From positions 25,319-89,318 of the forward strand of contig JAPKMO010000003.1 of assembly GCA_026645945.1 (NCBI GenBank): a stretch of DNA of 64,000 bases, in the 5' to 3' direction. The DNA is from Anaerolineae bacterium (GTDB lineage: Bacteria > Chloroflexota > Anaerolineae > Aggregatilineales > Phototrophicaceae). Positions within the stretch are counted from its first letter, which is position 1, and each line of letters begins with the position of its first letter. A program made the translations under genes and the position numbers. The notes under the pieces were generated by a model. That model ran no database searches, had not been told where the DNA came from, and saw only the letters and a program-made list of their open reading frames with translations. Shown here piece after piece: positions 19,088-26,861 of the stretch.

Positions 19088-19762
19088 ATGACTATCAATG
19101 CGCTGACCCCGACAGATGCCGATATGGTTCAACGGGCCGCCCAGCCGGTTTCCCGCCGCTGGATAAAGCGGCTGCCGCCGGTGTTTTTTCTGGCGGCTGC
19201 TGTGCTGCTGGTGGTTTCGATAGCGTTCCCCTACTGGGGAATGGTGCTGGAGGCGCCGCAGTATCCCGGCGGGCTGCAAATGCGCGTATTCGTTAACGAC
19301 ATGACCGGCGACGATGATCCCCGGCTGGACGAAGTGCGCGAAATTGACGGTTTGAACCACTATATCGGTATGAAGTCGCTCTATGATGCGGCGGCCTTTG
19401 AACGTTCGATAGCTATCCCGGGCCTGATAATTATGGTTGCGGCGCTGGGTGTGGTGGCTTTCTGGCGGCGGCGCTGGACGTGGCTTCTGGCGCTGCCGGC
19501 TGTGGGTTTCCCCTTCATTTTTCTGGGCGATCTGGCCTACTGGCTGAACCATTACGGCCAGAACCTTGACCCTTACGCGCCGCTGTCCAGCGCGATTCAG
19601 CCTTTTACGCCGCCCATTCTGGGCGAAGGCGTCATCGGCCAGTTTAAAACCGTCGCTTATGTGGATACCGGATGGTATCTGGCGCTGGCCGCCGGCGTGC
19701 TGGTTGTGGCCGGGCTTCTCGTTCGTCTGGCCGGGACGGTTTCTGCCGCCAGGGAGCAGTAA
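19088..19762 (+). CDS. nosB: NosB-like integral membrane protein
   Basis: 224 residues from ATG 19088 (AGAGG six bases upstream). The ORF-track start at 19028 would run through the intercistronic hairpin. Four transmembrane helices are predicted at about residues 31-49, 109-126, 131-152 and 195-214. Between the first two is an outer loop of some 55 residues with conserved-looking VFVNDMTG and GLNHYIGMKSLYDAA motifs, followed later by FKTVAYVDTGW. Clade II nos clusters characteristically carry a membrane protein gene (nosB) directly after nosZ. Its exact role is not known. The symbol is assigned from position and topology. Confidence 0.7.
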   Translation: MTINALTPTDADMVQRAAQPVSRRWIKRLPPVFFLAAAVLLVVSIAFPYWGMVLEAPQYPGGLQMRVFVNDMTGDDDPRLDEVREIDGLNHYIGMKSLYDAAAFERSIAIPGLIIMVAALGVVAFWRRRWTWLLALPAVGFPFIFLGDLAYWLNHYGQNLDPYAPLSSAIQPFTPPILGEGVIGQFKTVAYVDTGWYLALAAGVLVVAGLLVRLAGTVSAAREQ

Positions 19763-19765
19763 ACG

Positions 19766-21217
19766 ATGGCAGCGAACCGGCCTGCTCGAAAAGGATTGGC
19801 GCTGCTGGTCGCGCTGGTGTGCTTGGGGGGGATTTGGGGCGCGCGGGCGCAGGCGGGCGAAAAACTGATCGTCGCGCCGGATGGCTACCCGACGATAGAT
19901 GCGGCGCTGGCCGCCGCTGCTTCCGGCGATGTGATCGAAGTACGCGGAGGTATTTACGGCGCGCCCCTTATCATCGAAAAAAGCGTGTCGCTGCTGGGCG
20001 TGGGGCAGCCGGTGATTGACGGCCAGGGGGCGGGCAGCCTGGTGCTGATTAACGCGCCGGATGTGGTCTTTCGCGGGTTTACCTTGCGGAGCAGCGGCCA
20101 GAGCCTGACGCACGAAGACACGGGCATCGTTATCCAGTCGCCGCGTGTTACGGTGGCGGATAACCTGCTGGATGATGTTTTGTTCGGCATCTACTTCGCC
20201 AATGCGGCGGAAGGGCTGGCGCAGAACAACATCATTCGCGGCAAACCGCTGGAAGAAAGTATGCGCGGCGACAGCATCCGCGTCTGGTACAGCGACAATG
20301 TACAACTGGTTGGCAACGACATCAGCACCGGGCGCGATACGCTCATCTGGTATGCCAACAACATCGTCATCCGCGATAACCACATTCACGACAGCCGCTA
20401 CGGCCTGCACTTCATGTATAACAAAAATGCGGTCGTCGAAAACAACCTGATTCAAAACAATGCCGTCGGCGCGTATATGATGTACTCCGCCGGTCTGGTG
20501 ATGACCGGCAACCGGTTCATTCATAACCGGGGGGCGAGCGGTTATGGGATTGCATTCAAGGATATGGATCACGCCCGCGTGACCCGGAATATTTTTGTCG
20601 GCAATATGTCGGCGGTTTACCTGGACAACTCGCCCTCGCTGTACGACGAATACAACACGTTCAGTGACAACTTTCTGGCCTACAACGATGTCGGCCTAAC
20701 CGCCCTGCCAGCCGTAAGGCGAAACATCTTCCAGCGCAACTCGTTTTTTGAAAATCACCAGCAGGTCAGCGTCCAGGGGCGCGGCAGCCTGTTGGGGAAC
20801 ATCTGGCAGCAGGATGGGGTCGGCAACTACTGGAGCGACTACGTTGGATACGATGGCAATAACGACGGCATAGGCGATATGCCGTACCGCGCCGAAAAGC
20901 TGTTCGAGAGCCTGGCCGACGGCCAGCCGGCCCTGCGGTTGTTCGCGTTCAGTCCGGCCAGCCAGGCGCTTGATTTTGCGGCGGCGGCCTTCCCGTCGCT
21001 GCGGCCCGACCCCAAAGTGATTGACGAAGCCCCCTTAATGCAGTACGCCGTACCCGCCGGTATTGCGGAACCCGGCCAGGGGGTGTCGCTGCCGTTCCTG
21101 GCGGCAGGGCTGGCGCTGCTGGGGCTGGGGACGGGCATCGGCGTTTTTGCCTGGCGCGGGGGCGGGCGGTGGCATTCAACCTTGAAGCGCCCGGACGTTG
21201 TTCAGGCGGGCGCATGA
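19766..21217 (+). CDS. nosD: NosD copper-processing beta-helix protein
   Basis: 483 residues. It has a signal peptide (about 1-30), a long right-handed parallel beta-helix with CASH-type repeats (about 40-400; repeated NNIVIRDNHIHDSRYGLHF-like units) and a hydrophobic C-terminal helix (about 441-462) that anchors it to the membrane. NosD works with NosF and NosY to assemble or mature the CuZ centre of NosZ on the outer side of the membrane. It starts 3 bases after the nosB-like gene, and nosF follows. Confidence 0.93.
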   Translation: MAANRPARKGLALLVALVCLGGIWGARAQAGEKLIVAPDGYPTIDAALAAAASGDVIEVRGGIYGAPLIIEKSVSLLGVGQPVIDGQGAGSLVLINAPDVVFRGFTLRSSGQSLTHEDTGIVIQSPRVTVADNLLDDVLFGIYFANAAEGLAQNNIIRGKPLEESMRGDSIRVWYSDNVQLVGNDISTGRDTLIWYANNIVIRDNHIHDSRYGLHFMYNKNAVVENNLIQNNAVGAYMMYSAGLVMTGNRFIHNRGASGYGIAFKDMDHARVTRNIFVGNMSAVYLDNSPSLYDEYNTFSDNFLAYNDVGLTALPAVRRNIFQRNSFFENHQQVSVQGRGSLLGNIWQQDGVGNYWSDYVGYDGNNDGIGDMPYRAEKLFESLADGQPALRLFAFSPASQALDFAAAAFPSLRPDPKVIDEAPLMQYAVPAGIAEPGQGVSLPFLAAGLALLGLGTGIGVFAWRGGGRWHSTLKRPDVVQAGA

Positions 21218-21233
21218 ACGGGGAGCGAAAAGC

Positions 21234-22118
21234 ATGATTGTGGCGAAAAACCTGACCAAACGCTACGGCAAAATTACGGCGCTGAACGATGTTTCGTTCG
21301 CCATCGCTGCTGGCGAGTCGGTGGCGCTGTGGGGCGCAAACGGCGCGGGCAAAACAACCACGCTGCGCTGTCTGCTGGGCATTCAGGGTTTTGAAGGCGA
21401 GATGACCGTTAACGGGATTGACGTGCGGCGGAACGGCAAAGCCGCGCGCGCCGCCGTTGGTTACGTGCCGCAGGAAGCGGCTTTTTATGACATGACCGTG
21501 ATGGAAACGCTGTATTTTTATGCGGCGCTCAAAAAAACCGCCCGGCAGCGCATCCATGACGTGCTGGAGCAGGTGCAGCTAACCGCTCACAGCGGTAAAC
21601 GGGTGAATATGCTTTCCGGTGGGATGAAACAGCGGCTGGCGCTGGCGGTGGCGCTGTTGGCCGACCCGCCCATACTGGTGCTGGACGAACCCACCGCCAA
21701 CCTTGACGTGCAGGCGCAGCGCGATTTTATCCAGACGGTGCGTGTGTTTAATGAAGCCGGCAAAACCATCGTATTTTCCTCGCACCGCCTGGACGAAGTT
21801 ATTGCGCTTGGCAGCCGCGTGCTGGTGCTGGAGGATGGCCGTCTGGCGCTGGAATGCCATCCGTTTGAACTGGCCGAAAGACGCGGGCTGCGCCGCTGGC
21901 TGCGAATTTGGGTTTCGCCGCAGCAGAGAGAAATTACCCTGAAAGTTCTCGATGAGCAGGGTTTTACGTATCTGCCGAACGGTCGCAGTTTTTATGTTCA
22001 GGTCAATTCCGGGGGAAAAATCGCACCCCTGCGCTCACTGGAAATGGCGAACATCCCCGTTGAGGATTTCGATTTGGTGGATGGCGAGCTGGCGCCGCCG
22101 GGAGAAAGCCATGATTGA
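21234..22118 (+). CDS. nosF: NosF ABC transporter ATP-binding protein
   Basis: 294 residues from ATG 21234 (GGGGAG upstream; the ORF track begins at 21198). ABC ATPase with Walker A GANGAGKTT, Q-loop GYVPQE, signature LSGGMKQR, Walker B ILVLDEPTANLD and H-loop SSHRLDEV. With NosY it forms the ATP-driven unit that energises NosD during CuZ maturation. A C-terminal extension of about 80 residues follows the ATPase core, as in other NosF proteins. It overlaps nosY by 8 bases, which suggests translational coupling. Confidence 0.93.
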   Translation: MIVAKNLTKRYGKITALNDVSFAIAAGESVALWGANGAGKTTTLRCLLGIQGFEGEMTVNGIDVRRNGKAARAAVGYVPQEAAFYDMTVMETLYFYAALKKTARQRIHDVLEQVQLTAHSGKRVNMLSGGMKQRLALAVALLADPPILVLDEPTANLDVQAQRDFIQTVRVFNEAGKTIVFSSHRLDEVIALGSRVLVLEDGRLALECHPFELAERRGLRRWLRIWVSPQQREITLKVLDEQGFTYLPNGRSFYVQVNSGGKIAPLRSLEMANIPVEDFDLVDGELAPPGESHD

Positions 22119-22932
22119 CCTGAGTAACCTGCGGGCGATTGCCGGGAAGGAACTGCGCGACGCGCTGCGTAACCGCTGGTTTGTCGTTTTTACGCTGGCT
22201 TTTGCCGGGCTGGCGCTGGCGCTTTCGGCGCTGATACAGCCGGGCGGAACGCAGATGCGGATGATGAGCTACAGCCGCACGGCGGCCAGCCTCGTTAATC
22301 TGGTGCTGCTGTTCGTCCCGCTGATCGGGCTGACACTGGGGGCGGCGAACCTGGCCGGCGACCGCGAGACGGGCGCACTGGTGTATTTGCTGTCGCAGCC
22401 GGTCAATCGGATGGAAGTGCTGATCGGAAAATACCTGGGCGTGGCGGGCGCGCTGCTGGCGACCTTAAGCCTGGGTTTTGGCGGAGCCGGTGTCGTTCTG
22501 GCGCTGCAAGGCAGCATTCAGGATGCCGGCGGCTATCTGTTAACGGTGCTGCTGGCTTACCTGCTGGCGCTGGCGATGTTGAGCCTCGGTTTCTGGGTAT
22601 CGGCTGCCGCCCACAAAACGGCGGCGGCGTTGGGCGGCGCGCTGTTCCTGTGGTTATTCCTGGTGTTCATCGGCGACCTGGGGATTATGGGAACGACCGC
22701 AGCGATGCAGATACCGATTGGAACGGTATTTTTAATCGCGGTGTTAAACCCGCTTCAGATGTTCAAAATCGCCGCCATCCTGACGATTCAGGCCAGTCTG
22801 GAAGTGCTTGGCCCGGCGGGGCTGTATGCGACCGACCGGTTTGGCGGGCTGCTGCTGCCGCTGCTGCTGGCGGGCGCTGTGATCCTGTTCGCACGCCAGG
22901 AAAAATTCATCCTGAAGGGAAACGCGCGATGA
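22111..22932 (+). CDS. nosY: NosY ABC transporter permease
   Basis: 273 residues from ATG 22111 (GGGAG upstream), overlapping nosF. An amphipathic N terminus (LRAIAGKELRDALRNRW) is followed by six hydrophobic helices, including a typical NosY/ABC-2 loop GDRETGALVYLLSQPVNRMEVLIGKY after the second. It pairs with NosF in the membrane. The stop codon overlaps the start of the next gene (ATGA). Confidence 0.92.
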   Translation: MIDLSNLRAIAGKELRDALRNRWFVVFTLAFAGLALALSALIQPGGTQMRMMSYSRTAASLVNLVLLFVPLIGLTLGAANLAGDRETGALVYLLSQPVNRMEVLIGKYLGVAGALLATLSLGFGGAGVVLALQGSIQDAGGYLLTVLLAYLLALAMLSLGFWVSAAAHKTAAALGGALFLWLFLVFIGDLGIMGTTAAMQIPIGTVFLIAVLNPLQMFKIAAILTIQASLEVLGPAGLYATDRFGGLLLPLLLAGAVILFARQEKFILKGNAR

Positions 22933-23338
22933 AATTCCTAAAAATGATGTTCGGTGTTCTGATGTTTGCGCTGCTGGCCGCTTGCGGCTCGCAGAGCGCC
23001 CCGCCGCCCACGCCGGTTGATGCAGACCTATCCTTGCGTGCCGAGCCTGAACCGCCGGCGGTGGGGGACACGACTTTGATCGTAACGCTGAAAGATGCTT
23101 CCGGCGCGCCGATTGATGGGGCGACCCTCAGAGTGCATGGCGATATGGATCATCAGGGCATGATGCCGGTAGATCGTGAAACGAGCGAAAGCGCCGCCGG
23201 CGAATACCGTGTGCCGTTCAAGTCGAAGCCGTTTCCGGCGAAAGCATCGTCAACCGCCAGAACCATATGAACGTCACAGCGGCCCCCGAAAACCCGATGA
23301 ATATGCCGGAAGGGGCGGACATCAACGTAACGCCGTGA
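22929..23338 (+). pseudogene. frame-broken YtkA/FixH-like lipoprotein at the nosL position
   Basis: Starts at ATG 22929, overlapping the nosY stop. The signal peptide with lipobox LLAACG puts the lipid-modified Cys at residue 19. A YtkA/FixH-like beta domain follows, with TLRVHGDMDHQGMMPV and GEYRVPF. After VPF (near 23219) the frame ends in an implausible tail and a stop at 23268-23270. The next frame instead reads VQVEAVSGESIVNRQ and a Met/His-rich tail to a stop at 23336-23338, which is the expected end of the domain. The WTMGGDW-type segment that normally follows VPF is missing. So there seems to be a small out-of-frame deletion, or a sequencing error. NosL itself is not present. Met and His residues suggest copper binding. 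Confidence 0.7.
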
Positions 23339-23404
23339 TTGATTTGCTGTAAAGCGGAACAGCCGCAGATCAGCTTGTTCCGAAGTATTTCCAGGAGAAA
23401 CACC

Positions 23405-24058
23405 GTGTCTCAGCATCATTCCAAAGAACACACACATTCGCTCAACGCTAATCTGGCTGCATTTATCCTCCTCTTTAGTTTTGTGGTCATCAGCACCCTG
23501 GTCTTTTCGAGGCTGCCGCCGCTTTCGCCGCAGCGGGACACCGGGGGCAGTGTTGAAGTTGCGCGGGCCGAACCCACAGCATCACCGCCGCCTACTGTGA
23601 CGCCTACACTCCGGCCAACCGATACGCCGCCGTCCACTATGACACCCACACCCCGGCCAACCGACACGCCACCCCCGACGGCCACACCGGCCGATCTGCC
23701 GACCGTCACCGCCCCGCCGCAGCCTGCTGCGGACAGCAGTGCAGATACCGTTCAAGTTAGTTATGATACGGCGCTTGTCGAACAAGGACAGCAGTTATTC
23801 GCGCTGTGCGCGGCCTGTCACGGCCCGGACGGGCATGGCGTCCCCAACCTGGGCAAAGACCTGGTGGAGAGCGACTTCGTTCATACGCTGAGCGACGAGG
23901 AACTGCTGGCTTTCATCAAAACCGGACGCCCGATGTGGGACCCGCTGAACACGACCGGCATTGACATGCCCCCGAAAGGCGGCAACCCGGCGCTGACCGA
24001 TGGCGACATTCTGGCGATCATCGCCTACGTTCGTACTCTGTCGGCAGGCGGCGGATAA
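23405..24058 (+). CDS. membrane-anchored class I cytochrome c
   Basis: 217 residues from GTG 23405 (CCAGGAG upstream; this start removes 22 implausible residues of the ORF-track version). It has a His-rich N terminus, one transmembrane anchor (about 17-35) and a 60-residue Thr/Pro repeat linker with duplicated RPTDTPP units. The C-terminal haem domain carries the haem-binding CAACH at 135-139 and the likely axial Met188 in GIDMPPKGG. It probably delivers electrons to NosZ from a quinol-oxidising complex, as proposed for the cytochromes of clade II nos operons. Last gene of the nos block. Confidence 0.9.
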   Translation: MSQHHSKEHTHSLNANLAAFILLFSFVVISTLVFSRLPPLSPQRDTGGSVEVARAEPTASPPPTVTPTLRPTDTPPSTMTPTPRPTDTPPPTATPADLPTVTAPPQPAADSSADTVQVSYDTALVEQGQQLFALCAACHGPDGHGVPNLGKDLVESDFVHTLSDEELLAFIKTGRPMWDPLNTTGIDMPPKGGNPALTDGDILAIIAYVRTLSAGGG

Positions 24059-24115
24059 CAGCGAGGGATTGGCAGCTTTTCGGTGTTTTGTTGGGCCGCT
24101 TTTGTACCCGATGTG

Positions 24116-24145
24116 TTGACCGGATTTTGAGCCAGGCTCTATAAT
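24116..24145 (+). promoter_or_regulatory. strong promoter giving a near-leaderless mRNA
   Basis: TTGACC (24116-24121), 18-base spacer, perfect TATAAT (24140-24145). The ATG of the next gene begins only 10 bases after the -10 hexamer, so transcription should start about at the start codon. Confidence 0.75.
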
Positions 24146-24154
24146 AAACCGGTT

Positions 24155-25033
24155 ATGGGTAGGAAAACGGCCAACAAAACGTTTTGGTTTGTCTTGGTGC
24201 TGGCACTGGCGGCGGCCTGCGGGCCGGAGCGGGACATCGCGCGCGACGGCGCCGCCGTCCTGTTGAGCGATGTAACGCTCGCGCCGGCGACTCTCGCGCC
24301 CACGCGCGTCCTCAGCCCGACGCCTTCGCCAGTTGTGATTCCGGTGCTGACCTCCGAACTGAATGTGCCGCTGAACGTCGTCACCTTTGAAGCTGATTTT
24401 GTAATGGTGACGCCCACACTGCCGCCCAGTAAAACGCCGACGTTAACCGCTACGGCCACCGCCACCTATACAGCGACCTCACCGCCGACGGCCACTTTGC
24501 CGCCGCTTCCGGCCTCGCCGACGGCACCGCCGGCTGTCGCGCTGCCGCCGTCGGCGGGGGCAGACGTTTCCATCCCGCCGACCTGCGGCATAACCTGGTT
24601 TTTTGCCCGCCCTGTCCCGGCGGTTTGCCCGCTCAACCCGCCGCTGGTCAGCGCGGCCACTTTCCAGCAGTTTGAGAAGGGTTTTATGGTGTGGGTTCAG
24701 CAGCATGGGGCGATTTACGTGCTGTACGACAGCGCCAATTTCCCGCGCTGGTCGGTATATCAGGACGCCTTTCGAGAGGGGATGCCGGAAACCGACCCGG
24801 CCTTCGGCAGCCCGCCGGCTTATACCTGGCAGCCCCGGCGCGGCTTCGGGCTGGTATGGCGCACCCTGCCAGATGTGAGGCAGCGCCTGGGCTGGGCCGT
24901 CAGCGAATGGGAACAGGCTTTCACCATCCAGATTCAAACCGGCGCGGATGGCACGATTTACATGAGCGAGCCGCGCGGCGGCGTTTTTGGCCTGTCCCCG
25001 GATGGAAGCGACTGGAAACGTTATGAGGGATGA
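24155..25033 (+). CDS. lipoprotein with Thr/Pro-rich linker, unknown function
   Basis: 292 residues. The lipoprotein signal peptide puts the acylated Cys at residue 22 (LALAAACGP). A low-complexity region rich in Thr, Pro and Ala runs to about residue 135. The C-terminal domain of about 150 residues has several Trp and aromatic residues (QQFEKGFMVWVQQHGAIYVLYD, WQPRRGFGLVW). This C-terminal pattern is common in Chloroflexota surface proteins, but I cannot name a function. The mRNA seems to be leaderless. It overlaps the downstream LCP gene by 11 bases, so the two are probably one operon at the cell envelope. Confidence 0.72.
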   Translation: MGRKTANKTFWFVLVLALAAACGPERDIARDGAAVLLSDVTLAPATLAPTRVLSPTPSPVVIPVLTSELNVPLNVVTFEADFVMVTPTLPPSKTPTLTATATATYTATSPPTATLPPLPASPTAPPAVALPPSAGADVSIPPTCGITWFFARPVPAVCPLNPPLVSAATFQQFEKGFMVWVQQHGAIYVLYDSANFPRWSVYQDAFREGMPETDPAFGSPPAYTWQPRRGFGLVWRTLPDVRQRLGWAVSEWEQAFTIQIQTGADGTIYMSEPRGGVFGLSPDGSDWKRYEG

Positions 25034-25934
25034 TTTTCTGGCCGATACTCGGCCTCATCAGCCGGTTCGACCGCGCGGCGGCTGCCGGGGGTGGGTGGCG
25101 GCGGCGCTGCTGGCGCTGGTGATGCTGCCCGTGTTCCTGTGCGGCCTGGGGCTGGTGGCCTATCTGGTGTTTCCGCCCCAGCATACGGACATCCTGATTC
25201 TGGGCGTGGATGCGCGTGAGGGCGAGGGGTTTGTTTCCCGGACGGACAGCGTTATGCTGTTGGGCATTAGCCCGTCCCGGCTGCGCGTGAGCCTGCTTTC
25301 CATCCCGCGCGATGTGTTCATCCAGACGCCGGGGTATGGTTTGCAGCGCATCAATACCATTAACGTGCTGGGGGAGCAGCAAGCGCCCGGCGGCGGGCCG
25401 CAACTGCTGGCCGAAAGCCTGGCCGCCAGCCTGGGCGTGCAGCCAGAGCGTTACGCGCGGTTAAATTTTGGCGCGTTTGTTGAACTGGTGGATGCTGTAG
25501 GAGGGGTGACGGTGGATGTGCCGCGCACGCTGGTGGATAATTACTACCCGACCGAAGACGGCGGCGTGACGACGGTGCGTTTTGAGTCCGGCCTCCAGCA
25601 TATGGACGGGGAACGCGCGCTGATTTACGCCCGGACGCGCTATGCCGATGATGATTACCGCCGCGCCGAACGCCAGCAGCAGATCGTTTCGGCGCTGGCT
25701 GGCAAGCTGGTTAATCCGGCGTACTGGCCGGCGGCGCTGGCGGTGTTAAACCGCGCCGTAGATACCGATTTAACCTTTGGGGATTTGCTGGCGCTGGCGC
25801 CGCCGGTGGTGTTAAGCGGCGGGCGCTTCGACCAGCTGGTGATAGATCGGGACTATCTGCTGGGTACGGGCGAAGGGTACGCCGTACTGAATTATGAAAA
25901 AATAGCCCCCTGGTTGCAGGGGCGCTTTGAGTAA
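25023..25934 (+). CDS. LytR-CpsA-Psr (LCP) family protein
   Basis: 303 residues from ATG 25023, inside the end of the preceding gene. A short cytoplasmic tail and one transmembrane helix (about 26-52) precede the extracytoplasmic LCP domain. Typical motifs are DILILGVDARE, RTDSVMLLGI, VSLLSIPRDVFIQTP and the Arg-rich YARTRYADDDYRRAERQQQ. LCP enzymes transfer lipid-linked glycopolymers to peptidoglycan or surface proteins, using the Asp and Arg residues of these motifs to bind pyrophosphate and Mg. It ends 8 bases before the convergent next gene. Confidence 0.9.
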   Translation: MRDDFLADTRPHQPVRPRGGCRGWVAAALLALVMLPVFLCGLGLVAYLVFPPQHTDILILGVDAREGEGFVSRTDSVMLLGISPSRLRVSLLSIPRDVFIQTPGYGLQRINTINVLGEQQAPGGGPQLLAESLAASLGVQPERYARLNFGAFVELVDAVGGVTVDVPRTLVDNYYPTEDGGVTTVRFESGLQHMDGERALIYARTRYADDDYRRAERQQQIVSALAGKLVNPAYWPAALAVLNRAVDTDLTFGDLLALAPPVVLSGGRFDQLVIDRDYLLGTGEGYAVLNYEKIAPWLQGRFE

Positions 25935-25942
25935 GGGGTAGG

Positions 25943-26371
25943 TCAGGTTACGGGCGGTTTTTCGCGCAGCAGGCGTTGGTACGCGCCCTGCCAGGCGGTT
26001 TCCTTGCGCGTGAATTTGGTGATTTTGATGTCCGCGACGTAAGGCAGCAGCTTAACCATCATCGGCGGCATCTGGCTCCAGTCATCGGCAAAGATAATGG
26101 CCTGGAGCGCGTCGGCCATTGCGCCGGCCCAGCGCCACTTCTGCCGGAGCTCCTCGGCCTTCACCCAGTAGTCGCGTTTTTCCCAGGCAGCGGCAGACTG
26201 CTCGATGCCTCCATCAATTTCGCGCAGGCAGAATACCAACGCTGCCGCCATATCCTTCGCCTGGGCATCCACTTCGGATTTCTGGCTGAGATGGCGCAAA
26301 ATTTCGGCAGCAGTACGCATAAGCTGGCTGCGCTGTTTGCCGGTGCTGTCAGGGTTGATGACGCGGCTCAT
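25943..26371 (-). CDS. conserved hypothetical protein, mostly helical
   Basis: 142 residues, predicted all-helical, with a Trp-rich centre (AAAWEKRDYWVKAEELRQKWRWAGAMADAL). No catalytic motif seen. It is the last gene of a three-gene minus-strand operon together with the two HTH-like proteins upstream and may function with them. Family not recognised. Confidence 0.65.
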   Translation of the reverse strand: MSRVINPDSTGKQRSQLMRTAAEILRHLSQKSEVDAQAKDMAAALVFCLREIDGGIEQSAAAWEKRDYWVKAEELRQKWRWAGAMADALQAIIFADDWSQMPPMMVKLLPYVADIKITKFTRKETAWQGAYQRLLREKPPVT

Positions 26372-26413
26372 GAACTGTCCTTTCCGTTTGAGAGATGGCG
26401 AACCGCCCGCCGT

Positions 26414-26854
26414 TCAGCTGCAGGGGCGGATTCCTTTATATATCTGCCCGCCGCTGAGGGTCTTAAGGATTAACGAGGCGGGGCGGCCAATACGGTCGGC
26501 CAGTTCGCGCGGGCTGAGGGCGATATTGCCATTTGCCAGAAAAACCCGGAAGATGCTGTCCACCACCGACGTATGGGGGTTGATGAAGTTTGCGTCCTGG
26601 GCGGCGGCCTGGATGGCGAGACCCAGCTCGTCAAGCTGTTTGACTTCGCCGGTTTCAGGGTCAATGTAATCAACGGTGCTGCCGGCTTCGCTCTGGCTCA
26701 GGCGGTCGCGCTGTTCGGGCAGCAGGTGGCTGAGGAGGTACTGCCGCAGGTCTTCCTGATTGCTGCGTTCCCACCACGAATAATCAATATGAAACTTGGT
26801 ATCGAGCGTGGGTTTAACGAGTGAACTGGGTTTTCCGGTCGTTACAGACATCAT
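26414..26854 (-). CDS. hypothetical protein with C-terminal winged-helix-like domain
   Basis: 146 residues from ATG 26854 (AGGGA upstream; the ORF-track start 26905 overlaps the previous gene). The N-terminal half (DTKFHIDYSWWERSNQEDLRQYLLSHL, YIDPETGEVKQLDELGLAI) looks like a small conserved domain. The last 50 residues (FRVFLANGNIALSPRELADRIGRPASLILKTLSG) have the pattern of a winged helix-turn-helix. It starts 7 bases after the stop of the 528-residue gene, which argues for co-transcription. Confidence 0.65.
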   Translation of the reverse strand: MMSVTTGKPSSLVKPTLDTKFHIDYSWWERSNQEDLRQYLLSHLLPEQRDRLSQSEAGSTVDYIDPETGEVKQLDELGLAIQAAAQDANFINPHTSVVDSIFRVFLANGNIALSPRELADRIGRPASLILKTLSGGQIYKGIRPCS

Positions 26855-26861
26855 GGTTTCC

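Noticed and set aside
18512-20572. 686-residue ORF antisense to nosZ, nosB-like and nosD
   Set aside because: Long open frame is a by-product of GC-rich codon use; it spans three clearly coding genes.
22929-23338. Annotation of the lipoprotein as NosL
   Set aside because: It has a lipobox, but the domain is YtkA/FixH-like and lacks NosL features.
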